Position numbers and translations under genes: made by a program. The notes beneath the pieces were generated by a model. It searched no databases, was not told where the DNA came from, and saw nothing but the letters and a program-made list of their open reading frames with translations. Positions 1-11,189 of a DNA stretch of 56,741 nucleotides are shown here, one piece after another. Position 1 is the first letter of the stretch. Each line of letters starts with the position of its first letter. Source of the DNA: Candidatus Eiseniibacteriota bacterium (GTDB lineage: Bacteria; Eisenbacteria; RBG-16-71-46; CAIMUX01); NCBI GenBank assembly GCA_016712505.1, contig JADJQY010000011.1:1-56741 (forward strand), written 5' to 3'.

Positions 1-59
1 GGTCCGGGCCACCACCCCCCACCACGCACCCGCCCTCACGCGACGAGTGCGCTCAGTAC

Positions 60-1015
60 CGGGTCCCCACCGTCTCTCGGGGCAGCCGGTTCGGGATTTC
101 CCGGCCAGTCTGTCGGCGGTGAATGGGACGTCCCAGGCGCCGAGGTTCTCCTTCAGCCAGATCGATGCGCCGGGTTCCGGGGATGACGAAGACGTCCTCT
201 CCTTGCGTGCTGGTGACCTGCGGGCGAGGGCGATCTGCGCTTCGGTGGCGCCCTCTTCCGCGCGGCCAGATCCTGACCACGCCCAGTCAGCGCGCGTTCT
301 CCTCCAGGGCCTGATCGGTGAAGCGCGGGTTTCGGCGCCGTTAGTCGGTCGGGTCGAGCGCCCTCCCGGCTGGTGATCGCCCTGGTGAGGAACCCGCGCC
401 TGAGCGGTGAGTAGGCCACCACCGCGATCCCCAGCTCGCGGCAGACCTCGAGATCCCTGTCGATCCCAACTGGCGCGACCAGAGTGAGTATCGCACTGCA
501 GGGCGGTGATCGGTGAACTGCGGGTCAGTGCGGATCCGCGCGGCCGAGAACTTCGCTCACGCCGATGGTAGCGCACCTTCCTTCCTCGACCAGCCGCTTC
601 ATCGCACCCACTGCCTCCCTCGACCTGGACCCCGGATCAGCGGTACAGGTAGAGGTCGATCGTCTCATGACCGAGTCGCTTCAGGCCCAGCTCACACGCC
701 CGCGGATAGTTACCCGGCCGACCGCAGATACCCAACCACTGCCGTTCGGCCTCGGAAGGCGTACGGCGAACTTCGTCGCCACGGTGACCTTGTCCCAGCG
801 GTCGGCGAATGCCTTGGCCGACCAGTTCCGGCTGTGTCCGAGCCATACATGTCGGCCGTGTCGAAGTGATCGATGCCGAGTTCGATCGCCGCGTGCAGTG
901 TCCGGGTACCCACTCGTCCCGGGTGCCGCCGTAGAACTCCGACATGCCCATGCATCCGAGGCCGATGCGCTCGACCTGAAGGGTGCTCCGCCCAGGGTTA
1001 CCGTCTGCTCGTCAC
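60..1015 (-). CDS. Aldo/keto reductase (frameshifted)
   Basis: An NADPH-dependent oxidoreductase of the aldo/keto reductase superfamily, read in pieces from three leftward frames. Visible family segments in order are IGLGCMGMSEFYGG (start of the barrel), AAIELGIDHFDTADMYG (with the catalytic Asp and Tyr of the family), a KRLGHETIDLYLYR-type strand, VVAYSPLRRGFLT, and QGEDVFVIPGTRRIDLAE near the C-terminus. Together they cover nearly the whole of a 320-330 aa enzyme, so the gene is probably intact and the frame breaks (near 640-710, 420 and 280) are likely base-call errors. It is divergent from an AraC-type regulator, a common arrangement for inducible reductases. Start and stop are approximate. 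Confidence 0.75.
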
Positions 1016-1234
1016 GGCTCTCTCCTCCGTGGGATGGTGTCCTGCTTCTGGGCCGAAGAAACTGCGTCTCTCCCCAGTCGCGGTCCTGCCTGACGCATAG
1101 CGCGAGACGATCCGGCCTATTGCCGTTGCCCGTTCCTCCAAACTACTTGCCTGATCCTGCAGATTGACAAGGAGAATTGTGCGATCGAAGGTCGGCGCCG
1201 CCCGAGGTCCCTGGAGTCTCCGGCATCCACGGAG

Positions 1235-2110
1235 GTCGCGTTGGATCCTGAACAGTTGATCGCACTGGCCTGCAAGCGGGTCCAGCGACCGAAGGAAACT
1301 AACGGGTCGACCGTCCGACGCCCGGACTGTCGTCTTGCTGGGCAGGAGACGCCGAGCGCGTTCGACGCGTCGATCTACAAGCCAGTGCTTTGCCTGATCC
1401 TCCAGGCCGGAAACAAGTGACGGTCGAGAGCAACGCCTGTCGTTCGGCCCGCGAGTGCCTGCTCGTGAGCCACGACCTCCTGGTGCGCTCCAGATTACCC
1501 GCGCCCCCTATCTGGCCCTGGTGTTCGAGGCGGAGCTGGCGAGATCCGAAAGCTTCGACGAGGAGATCACCGCGGAGGACCTCGAAAGTGACGCGCGCGT
1601 CCGCCGTCACCCCGACGCGCCGACCCCGAGCCGGTCGACGCCCTCGGACGATACCTTCCTCGCCGCGACGCCGGCGGACGCCTGGTCCTCGGCCCGCTCA
1701 TCTCTTTCGAAGGAGATCCACTACCGGTCGCTCGTTGCGCCGTTCGGCGGATGCTGCGAAGCCCTCATCCGCCATGACAGCATCGCCAGCGCCATCACCC
1801 GGGCGATCGGTCAGATCCGGGTTGCCGACCTGCGCGCGCTCGCCATTCCCGCCCTGGGCGCGGGGCCGGCACGAGTGCGGTTCTTCGTTCCACCAACATT
1901 TCAAGGCGATCACCTCGACCACCCCGCTCCAGCTACCAGAAGGACCTCCGGCTGTTTTCGAGGCCCGCTGGCTGCTTCGACAAGGCGGGATGCCGGTCAC
2001 CGCCGCCGCCCTTCGAGGTCGGGTACCAGAGTTCCAGCTGTTCAGCCGGGAGTACGCGTAAGTTCGGCCTCCTGCCGAGCGCGGAGTTGGACGTGGTCAC
2101 GCGGTAGGCA
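1235..2110 (+). CDS. AraC-family transcriptional regulator (frameshifted)
   Basis: A cytoplasmic DNA-binding regulator with an AraC_N-type ligand-binding half and an AraC helix-turn-helix half. Across frames I read SIYKPVLCLILQAGKQVTV and CLLVSHDLLVRSRL then ITRAPYLALVFE (the N-terminal domain), EIHYRSLV, DSIASAITRAIGQIRVADL, then SSFHQHFKAITSTTPLQ, EARWLLRQGG and QLFSREYA (the two HTH helices). Total span is about 290 codons, normal for the family. At least three frame changes occur, near 1385-1450, 1860 and 1990. It is divergent from the aldo/keto reductase at 60-1015 and probably controls it (inference from arrangement only). Confidence 0.72.
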
Positions 2111-2162
2111 AAGGGACGAGGAGGCGATTCCACTGCAGATCGCCCCCGGCCTGACGAGCATT

Positions 2163-4622
2163 TCAGCGCAGGTGACCCAGCTCCTCCGCAGTTTCCATGC
2201 CGGCGCGGGCGACGATGAAGTAGACCCCGGCCGCCAGCCCCGCCCTCCCTCTTCGGTCACGCGCCAGTTGAGCGGGTGCACCCGGCATCCAGGGTCTCTC
2301 GAGCTGCGAACGAACGCGCCGCCCCGAGGGGTCGTGCAGCGACACGGTGACGGCGGACCGGCCGGTAGCACCAGGTTCATCGCACGTCGCCGCTAAGCCT
2401 GATCCGGGCGCGGTGCGCTCAGGGGCCAGCCTGCCGGTGCAACCGACTCCAGCGCGACTCCTCCGCCGGGAAGAAGGCGCGATCGTGACGTCATCAAGAG
2501 TGCAGCCTGACGAGCGAGGCCCCGGAGACATCCTCGGCCACGAAGCGGAGCCGCATCCGGCCGGTGAGCGGCAAGACGGTCTCCAGGTCGCGGAACTGTG
2601 CCTGGGTGAACGGTCGGACTGAGTCGAGCTACCCGTTCCAGCAGGGTCCAGTTGGCGCCCCCGTCGTTCGAGAGGTAGACGCGAAGTCGTCGTCATCGCG
2701 TCTCGTCGACGTACCAGCGCCAGTAGCCGAGCTTGGCCCGCGCCGCGCCGGACAGGTCGATGATCGGCGAGGTCAAGGTCGTCTTCCTGCCGTCCACGTC
2801 CTGGTCGCCGTTCCCTCCGCCGACAGCGCGTTGCCGGTCACGAAGCGCCATGCCCTGGATCGACGGTGCGGTCGTCTTCCGCTGGTAGTCCGTACCGACC
2901 GGGTCGCGCAGCCAGAGTCCGCTGGTCGCGTTGTTCCTCGGAGCCCGACCGTCCAGCCGCGGTCGAGCGCGGAAGTCGTCCGACCAGGCGAGATCGAGGC
3001 CGACGTCGAAGGCATGGCTCGAAGCGGGTGTCCTGACGGATCGACCGCGACTGCGCCCGACTGATCGCACGCCCGCAGTGGTACTGACGAAGCTGCCCGC
3101 CGGCTGGGCAGGAATGAACCCGGCGAACGGTGTTCATTCCACCGGTCGGCGCGAGGAGCGCGGAGTGCCATGCGCTGCCGTCCGTCCGGGTACCACACGG
3201 GTCGAGTCGGCGACCAGCGGCTGGGCTGCCACCACGGTGGCAACGATCGGATACTGGTCAACCCGCCCGGCTGGTCGGCCAGTGGCGTGTGCTGGATCCC
3301 CACGGTGAACGGCTGGGGCATGGTGGCGAGGAGCGCGATCGCTACCTGGATGTTGTCTTCCACGAACTGGAAGTCGTTGAGCGAGGTCCTGATCATCGCT
3401 GGAGGGTGGATGTACGGGGAGTAGTTGTCCGAGTCCTCGAAGAGGAAGAGGCCGGCCAGCCGTGCGCCCAGAAGGAGGCGTGGTCGGACGATCCCCCGGA
3501 AAGGAAACCATCCACCAGCGGCAGGGTTGGAACGTAGAGCGGGGCAACCTCGAAGACGAGATCTCGCATCCAGGTCGAAGCGGCATCGGAGATGATGTCG
3601 AGATCCGCGACGCCAGAGCGATACCCCTCCATATCGAGGTTCACGTAGCCGCGGAGATCGAGCCCCGCGTTCCAGGCCAATCGCACCAGGCATCCGAGCC
3701 CACTAGCCCCTGCTCCTCGCCGGACCAGGCGACGAAGTAGATCGTGGAGTTGAACTGCTCGGCCGCCATCAACGCCGCCTCGAGCACCCCACCGTGCCGC
3801 TCGCGTTGTCATCCGCCCCGGCGCGGCGCCGGACCAGGAGTAGGAATCTAGTGACCGCCGATCACGTAGATCTGTTCCGGAGTCGCCACTCCCGGCTTGA
3901 CCGCGATGACACAGTCGGACCAGGCGTTGTAGGAGAAGGTCGAAACGTCGGTGTACCCCAGCGCCTGGAACTGCTGCTCGAGCCGGTGCTGTGCCGTCAC
4001 TCCGGTGCCGTCCTCACTTCGGCGACTCCCCATGTTCTGCATCTCCTGGACGCGCGCCTGCATCCGGTCTTGTTCCCCCGTCTACCAACGCCTGGATCCT
4101 CCGGATCGTGCGTTGCGGCGCGTTGCTCCTCCGCTTGCCGCGCGCCGCGCGCCGCTTTCCGCCAGTCGGAACCCGCGCGTGCAGGCGAGCCGCGGTAGGT
4201 GGAGATCAGCCGGAGGTCTGCTCCGGCGTTGTTTCGACCAGGGCGGAGAGCGCATCCCGACGAGGACCTGTCCGAGGCTGCCCAGGGCGGAAGATTGGAG
4301 TGGCGCATCCTTCAGGTAGACGATCGAGCCTCGGTCTGCGTTCCAGGGCGCGAGCCGCGCCGGTTCCAGCGCGCGGAACACCGCGCCCGCCACCTGGTCG
4401 CTCGCGAGGGCAAAGAGTGATCTCCTCGATCAGATCACCCGCGCCCCGGTCGCCTCCGGGAGCGCGGCCAGCGCGACGCGGTCCGCGGTCGCGAGGCGAT
4501 AGATCGATTCCCCGCGACCGGCGCGGACGGCTGACCGGTGCGGCCTGGGCGATGGCAGGAGTGAACCCAGGAACAACCAGGAAGTGAGTCAGAATGCGGC
4601 GCGGGCAGAAACTCGGGTGCAT
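2163..4622 (-). CDS. Secreted M28-type metallopeptidase with C-terminal sorting domain (frameshifted)
   Basis: An exported zinc aminopeptidase-like protein. The N-terminus carries a signal peptide (RRILTHFLVVPGFTPAIAQA, start taken at 4622). The M28 core is seen as HRLEQQFQALGYTDVSTFSY, then PEQIYVIGGH, which leads into the expected 'HYDS...GADDNASG' metal site around 3785-3850. Further on are RGYVNLDMEGY and a SGGSSDHASFWAHGWP segment (a late metal-ligand region). Toward the C-terminus there is an IDLSGAARAKLGYWRWYVDE strand typical of an immune-inhibitor-like module, and the last about 70 residues (LAAGVYFIVARAG) form a FlgD-like Ig sorting domain. Five or more frame breaks are present; the metal ligands cannot be checked in a single frame. 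Confidence 0.7.
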
Positions 4623-4832
4623 GCATGCCTCCACGTCTGCGGGGCTCTCGGAAGTCCCGAAAGAGAGCGCAGGGAGGGCTGGGGATAGTAACGCCGGGGA
4701 CGGTCCCCGGGGAGGGGATTCGGGCAGTCCTGGCGAGTCGCTGTCGATGCGAATCGGACTTCGGGGCGACCACCGCGAGCACCCAGGCCTTCCGACCCGG
4801 GTGCCCGCGGAGGTTCACACTCCGTCCTCCCC

Positions 4833-7572
4833 CTAGCGCGCCCGCGACCGAGGTAGACCATGTCCCGGCAGTTGCGGCCCCGAGCCGCTGCTCCGGACGA
4901 GGTAGATGCCGGCCGCGACCGGACGGCCGAACGCGTCGGTCCCGTCCCAGCTCACCACGTGGTCTCCGGCCGATCGCCCCTCGTTCACCAGGGTCCGGAC
5001 CCGTCGACCGGCGATGTCGAAAAGTTCGAGCCGAACCGCGCCTCCGCCAGCCGGAAGGCGTAGTGAATCGTCGTGGAGGAATCGAACGGATTCGGTCTGG
5101 CGATCGACAGCTCGATGCTCGCTCCAGGGGCCGGATCCCCGACCGCCGCGACCGGTGCCTCAGGATCGCACTCCCGGCAGCCGGAGCGCGATGCACGACC
5201 GCCGGCCATCGGCCAGATGCTCTCAGCCCGCGGCACGCGCGTCCAACACCCAGAGCCGCGGCACGGCCGGAACGACCAACTCCGTGGTGCCCGTCACGAT
5301 CGAGGTCTCCGGCGGCCGAGGCGTGATCGATCGCCGCATGAAAGCCGCGCGGCCACCCAATCTGTGATCCAGCGGTCGGAATCACGTAGCCGGTCCCCAA
5401 GGTGTCGCCGACTGCGATCTCCGGACCTACCGCGTCGAGACCGGCAATGATCGGCTCCGTTCTCGGGGCCAACGCTCCGACTCCGGACACCGAGGTCACG
5501 GTGGTCAGATGGGGAAGCGAACACCGTGGATCCGGCGGCAAGCGCCAGCTCCCGGGTCGAGCCGGGGAAGAAGTCGGCGATGGCAATCGATCCGACCGGC
5601 TGGTTGGTGAACGTGTCGCGCGGCCACGAGGCGCCGTAGGTGGAACCGCCGTGGTGGATCAAGGAGACGGTGCCGTTGGCGTGAGGCACAGCGATCTCGA
5701 GGTCTCCGTCCGCATCCAGGTCGGCAAGACTCGCCCCCGGACAAAGAGGGTCCGCTGGTCAGCAGTTGGCGCACGAGCGTGCCGTGATCACTCAGGATCA
5801 GGAGCGCGTTCTGGTATGCAGCGACCAGCTCGACCTCGCCATCCTCGTCCAGGTCGCCGATCGCAACCCGGCCGACGATGCGCCCTCGGCCGGTGGAGGC
5901 CACACGGAAATCCGGCTCGCAGCTGGCCGGAGGAGCCGTAGAGCCAGACCGATCGGGCGCTCGCGGCGACTACCTCACCGTTCTCCGCCTCCGTCACCCG
6001 TGCGCACGACACCCACGTCTGCTCCCGCTTCCCAGATCGATGGGGAAACCGGGAACGAGCGATCGTTCTCGCGCAGGCCATGAAGACGGCCGTCGTCGGT
6101 GCCGACGAACACTTCCAGGGTCCGGTCCCCGTTGATGTCGATCACCGCCGGCGCGGAGGCGGCAGAGGTCGGCCCGACATTCTGCAGCGTGGTCGTGGTC
6201 ATCGACTCGAGATCGAATCGCTTCACGCGGTCGGGTCCGTTCGCCGTGAAGATCACCTCGGAGTCGCCATCGTCATCCAGATCGGCCACCGCCAGGGACG
6301 AAGTGATGACCCCACCGCCGACATCGATCCCGGGCTCGAACTCGGGCGACCCATACCCCGGGCCGCCGCGCCAGTCGGCGTCGAACCAGGGGACGTCCCG
6401 TCCCGCCGAGATTCGGCATCAGCCCCACCACACCCAGTTCCTCCGGGTGCACCGGGTCAGAGGCGATCGCCCCACCTCCGGGAATCGCGTCCAGGCCGGC
6501 GAGCATCTGGTCGTTCCAACCGATGCCCTCCTCGCGACGGAAGACCGCGTAGCGTTGAGAGCCGTTGCGCTGGGAGCGACCGCGCAGAACTTCGGCCCAC
6601 CTTGGTCGCAGGTCAGGGCGGGAGTTTCCACATCGGAGAAGAGCTGGTCGAGAATCGGCTCCTCCTCGTCGACGCTACGGTAGAGGCGCGCCTGATGGGC
6701 GCCGCCGTCGGTCGCGGAAACGAACACTGCATCGGTGGTCGGGGAAGCCACCACTTGACCGTCGTGGCCGGAGTGGAGATCTGCCAACTCGAGGTCTGAA
6801 CGTATCCATAGCCAAAGTCGTAGGCTGCGCGGAGGAAGATGACCTCCTCGTTGAGGGACAACGCCACATGAAGCCGGTACAACTCATCGATCGCAACGTC
6901 ACGAGCCATGGGAGCGTAGTCATCGAAAAAGGGCGATCCCGGGTCGGTCGTCCAGGTGGCGCCGCCGTTGGTCGAGCCGGCGTAGTTGAGCGATCGAATG
7001 TCGGTGTAGCCCGTGGAGTCAGCCTGCCAGACGCAGGCCACGCGCGCGCTTTCCCACGGCGACCCCTCGGTCGCCGACAGGCTGGGGGACGCCATCTGGA
7101 TCGGGTAGTAGGTCGTCTGGATGATGCTGGATTGCCAGGTGGGCGACGTCCGATCCGCAGCGGCGGTGACGAGCCAGAGATACTGGATCGGATCCGGGCT
7201 GTCACTGGCGTAGCAGAGTGCGACGCGATCGGGGGGCCGGGAAGGATGCACGCGTCGAACCTACCCTTGTTCATCACCGGACGCGGTGCTCCACACTCCG
7301 ACCAAACCGTTCCGCCCGACGCGCTCCGGAAGACTCGGAGTTCGTCCCCCCCGCTGGCGTGGCGATACTTCAGCGCCACGAAGGCCGTGCCATCGCTGGT
7401 GAACAGGAGCTTCGGCTCGCTGGCTGTCCCCTCCGCGTCGGTGAGGTGGACCACCTCGATGTCCTGGCCCGCCTCGGCCGCGAGCGGTGCTCTGGGGAAC
7501 GAGCGTGGCGCACGCGGCGAGCCAGCCGATGATCGCGGGGCGAAGTGCAGCTCGACCAATCCTGGAAAACAT
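4833..7572 (-). CDS. Secreted beta-propeller protein, BNR/FG-GAP-like, with FlgD-type sorting domain (frameshifted)
   Basis: The start at 7572 is preceded by a good ribosome site (GAGAGGAG) and gives a signal peptide, MFSRIGRAALRPAIIGWLAA... . The N-terminal third has sialidase/BNR-like segments (EPKLLFTSDGTAFVALKYR, NYAGSTNGGATWTTDPGSP). The middle has repeated calcium-type FG-GAP/VCBS segments such as MADLDDDGDSEVIFTANG, DINGDRTLEVFVGTDDGRLHG and IGDLDEDGEVELVAAYQN. The end has IARPNPFDSSTTIHYAF and an invading FlgD-like Ig fold with a GIYL-type strand. Likely cell-surface or secreted; function not deducible. Frame changes lie near 7490, 6680, 6400, 5690 and 5300. It begins 109 bases after the kinase gene and may share its transcript. 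Confidence 0.7.
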
Positions 7573-7681
7573 GAGCGACTCCTCTCTTCGTTGGTTCCTC
7601 GTCGTCGTCATCGGTAGTGGCGACGAACGGGGGAGCCAGCCTGACAGAGAAGTTGGAGATTTCTTGGGGAGGGTGCCGAAT

Positions 7682-10363
7682 TCAGTCGGCGAGCAGGCGA
7701 CGCGCCCGGCGGAGCGTTCCTGGGTGCGCCATGCCCCAACGTTCGCATTGCCGAAGAGAAGCAGCCAACGAGTCCCGGTCGATCGGCACACCGGCCGCGC
7801 GCGCGACCGACTCCGCCACCGAGAGAAACGGAGCCGAGGGGTGCTCGGCGAACTGTGTGGAGCGCCGCAGCTCGATCGCCTCGCGAAGCGCCGCCCTCGC
7901 TTCCGCAGCATTGCCGCTGTCGGGCGAGGTCAGCGCAATCAACCCTCGGTTTCGAGCGCGTTGGCCAGGAGGCCTGGGTTGGCCGTCCCTCTGACCTGCC
8001 GGGTCAGACGGCGCGCCCTGGGCGATCGAGGTCGGGAGACCGAGGTGCAATCGACCCCTGGTGCGAGCCAGCTGAAGTTGCATCACCCTCGTGCTCTCCG
8101 GGACCGCCTGGGCCTGAAGGTGGTTGATCAGGCGGTCGTAGAGCGCGAAGCCCTCCTCGGGCCGTCCACCACGAACCAGAGCCGAGGCGAGGTCACTTTG
8201 CATGGCCAGAACCTCGGCATGGTCGGCCCCGATGGTCAGGGAGGTGGTGGCCACCGCGTTTTCGAGGGCCTCGACTGCTTCTTGGAATCTCCCCTGGTGC
8301 GCGAGCGTGACGCCCAGGTTCATCCAGCTTGCCCCGGCCCAGTACGATCGTTCTCCAAAGATGCGACGGCGGCTGGTCAGGATCGCGCGCTGGCCCCGCT
8401 CCGCTTCCGCGAAACGCCCGGTTCGGGCGTCGCACTGCGCCAGGTTGCTCCGGATCGAGAGCAGGTCCGCATTGTCCTCCGCCACTACCTGGATCAGCGT
8501 GTCGTAGGCGCGCTCGAACGCCTCCCGCGCCTCGCGCGCCCGCCGGGCTCCCCAGTGATTCGCACCGATCTGGTTGTAGGCGGCGGCGATCGCGATTCGA
8601 TCCTCCGGGTGCTGCAAGGCAATCTGGAGCACCCGGTCCAGCACCCGCGCAGCCGCATCGCGATCGGTCAGGGTACTTGTCCAGTCCTGCAACACCGGAG
8701 CCAGCTCCGCGCCGGAAACTCCGTAGTACCGTTCATGCTGGCGGACCGACTCACGAAGCAGCGGCTCGGCGGCGGCCGCCCCGTCCCGGAACTGCACGAT
8801 GACCGCCCGCTGATGTCGGAGGTGAAGCAGTTCCGGCTCAGCCTGCGCTTCCTCCGCCGCGGCCATGCCGCGCAGCGTCGCCGCTTCTGCCTCATCCAGT
8901 CGGGTTCGCACGTGGTGAACCTCTGCGAGTGTGGACCAGAGCTTCGCACGCACCCGCGGGCTCTCTTCCGAGTGCTCGAGTCGCTCGGTCATCAAGCCTA
9001 CGAGGTCGTCAACCCGCAGGGTGTCGCCCCCGCGGTCACTTTCGGGTTGGCCAGGCGGAACAGGTCGACCAACATCGCGCTCGCCTCTTCCGAGTCGTGG
9101 TTCGCGGTGACCGCGCGATCGCGTTCTCGCGCCACCGAGCTTGCCTGGTGCAACGAAGAGGCCGCGAAGGTGAGCACGAGGCCGACGAAGGCGCACCCAG
9201 CGAGGAATGCGGTCCGGTGCCGTCGCACGGACTTCCGGATGCGGTAGCCCACCGTGTCGGGCCGGGCGCGCACCGGCAGATCGGCCAGATACCGATCGAG
9301 ATCCTCCGCCAGTTGCTCCACCGAGGCATACCGACGATCCGGCTCGCTGCGGGCGCGTTTCCCACGATCGCATCAAGATCCCCGCGAAGTGCGGCGGACG
9401 ACTGCGGGTCCGCGACCGCGCTGGGCGGAGGCGGCGGCTCGTGGCACACCATCTGCTCGATCGCCTGGATCGACCGGCCACTGGTGTCGAACGGCCGGCG
9501 CCCGGCCAGGAGTTCGAACAGGAGCGCCCCTTAGCGCCCAGACGTCGGTCGCAACCGTGGTCGGCTCCCCGCGCAGCTGCTCCGGAGCGGCGTACTCCGG
9601 GGTGAGCAGCCGATCATCGCCTCGGGTAGGGGCGGAACCGGAGAGGTCGGGATCTAGAAGCTTGGCGATCCCGAAGTCGAGCAGGATCGGTCGCCCGTCT
9701 GCCGTGACCAGGATGTTCGCCGGTTTGAGGTCCCGGTGGACGACCAGGTTCGCGTGCGCGAAGCGGACCGCAGCGCAGACCACGCGAAAGAGCGCGAGCC
9801 GTTCGCGAATCGGGAGGGCGCCGGGCGCCGCACCACGCAGTGATCGGTTCCCCGTCCACGAATTCCATCGCCAGGAACGGCGAACCATCCTCCGTCACCC
9901 CGCCGTCCAGGAGCCGAGCGATGTTCGGATGGACCAGCCGCGCGAGGAGCTGCCGCTCCCGACCAAAGTTCGCCGCCAGTTCGGCCGCGCGCCAGCCTGG
10001 GCGGACGAGCTTGACCGCGCACTTCTGCTCGAAGCCTCCGTCGGCCCGGGCGGCAAGCCAAACCTCGCCCATGCCTCCCCGACCCAGGAGCCGCTCGAGC
10101 CTCCACGCTCCGACCCGGGTTCCCGCGCGAGAGGTCGAGGCTTCTTCGAAGGTTCGCCCCTGTCCTTCGTTCAGCAGCGTTCGCTCGATCGCCAACCCAT
10201 CCCCTTCACCGTCGCCTCCGACGCCGAGCATCGCCTCGATCTCCTGCCGGAGCGTCAGGTCCTGCCCACACGCCTCGTCCAGAAATGCGCGCCGCTCCGC
10301 CGGATCTCGGTCCAGCGCCTCGAGGAACAGTTGCTCGATCCGTTGCCAGGTACTGGAGTCCAA
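7682..10363 (-). CDS. Serine/threonine protein kinase with transmembrane segment and TPR repeats (frameshifted)
   Basis: A membrane-anchored bacterial Hanks-type kinase. It has a Gly-rich loop (LLGRGGMGEVWLA), the invariant Lys in CAVKLV, the catalytic loop VVHRDLKPANILV, the DFG motif in LLDFGIAKLL and an APEQL motif. A single membrane segment (AFLAGCAFVGLVLTFAAS, around 9150-9210) follows, then about 400 residues of TPR-like helices (LAQCDARTGRFAEAERGQRA, MNLGVTLAHQGRFQEAVEAL). Length near 890 aa and the order kinase-TM-TPR are normal for this architecture. Frame breaks lie near 9840, 9530 and 9050. It follows an ECF sigma gene by about 93 bases; this pair is common in Planctomycetes, Acidobacteria and FCB relatives and suggests that the sigma factor and kinase act in one signalling path. 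Confidence 0.82.
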
Positions 10364-10456
10364 TCCTACCTCCGAAGAGCAATGGCGATGATCGAGCCGA
10401 GAACCGGACAGCCATTGTGGCCGACGGGCAGGGGAGCGCCCGCATCCACCCAGGGG

Positions 10457-11029
10457 TCAGTCGGGCAGGCCCAGATCGCGAGCGACTTCCTTTCCGAGCC
10501 AGGCCCGTGCGGCAACCCACTCCCGTTGGAGGGTCCTCGACGACACTCCCCGCATCTCGGCGATCTCCTCCACGGTCAGCCCGGAGAAGAACCGATGCTC
10601 GACCAGGCTCGCCGCCTCGGGTTCGCCTCGGCCAGGCGGACCAGCGCGTCCTCCAGGGCCAGAAGCTCGTCGGTCTCCCGATCGGAGAGAAACGGCAGAT
10701 CGTCTTCCAACGGCACCCGCTCCTGCACCCCTCCGCGCTTGACCCGGGTGCGCGTCCGGGCGTAGTCGACCAGGATGCGACGCATGGTCGTCGAGGCGAC
10801 CGCGAAGAACTGGGTGCGGCTCGACGTCGAGCTTGTGCTGTCTGGCCAGACGCAGGTAGGCCTCGTTGACCAGCGCGGTCGCTCCTGAGCGTGTGGTCCC
10901 CCGTTCCGAGCGCAGACGCTGCCGCGCGAGTCCACGTAGTTCGTCGTAGAGGAGTTGCACCACGCGATCGAGCGCGGCGGTCTCCCCGCCGGCCAGACGC
11001 TTGATAGAGGCCGCCAGATCCTCGTACAT
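10457..11029 (-). CDS. ECF RNA polymerase sigma factor (frameshifted)
   Basis: A sigma-70 family factor of the ECF type often paired with Hanks kinases. Region 2 is seen in VVQLLYDELRGLARQRL and GATALVNEAYLRL. The middle reads in another frame as TQFFAVASTTMRRILVDYAR, followed by GGVQERVPLEDDLPFL. Region 4 is EHRFFSGLTVEEIAEMRG then VSSRTLQREWVAARAWL. The start at 11029 (MYEDLAASIKRL) matches the family better than the upstream in-frame start at 11086. Two frame changes (near 10830 and 10620) interrupt an otherwise full-length factor of about 190 aa. It is the first gene of the leftward sigma-kinase unit. Confidence 0.8.
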   Translation of the reverse strand: MYEDLAASIKRLAGGETAALDRVVQLLYDELRGLARQRLRSERGTTRSGATALVNEAYLRLARQHKLDVEPHPVLRGRLDDHASHPGRLRPDAHPGQARRGAGAGAVGRRSAVSLRSGDRRASGPGGRAGPPGRGEPEAASLVEHRFFSGLTVEEIAEMRGVSSRTLQREWVAARAWLGKEVARDLGLPD

Positions 11030-11189
11030 GGCGCAATCGTAGGCCAGAAGAGGGTCCGGGGGAAGGGAGGGCGCGGAGCTGCCCACGCGCTCCGTCGTGC
11101 CTCGCCCCTTTCAACTCGCGCGTGACGGCGGTATCCTTGAGCGCTCCGGGCGGTGCGGAGCGCCGAGTCGCGATCTCAAGGAGACTCAA

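Noticed and set aside
1..1167. Rightward frames at 513-869 and 565-1167 as coding genes
   Set aside because: The opposite strand carries recognisable aldo/keto reductase segments throughout; the rightward frames have no family-like sequence.
8000..9300. Rightward 586-codon frame from 7487
   Set aside because: Lies opposite the TPR region of the kinase, which has clear helical repeats in the leftward frame.
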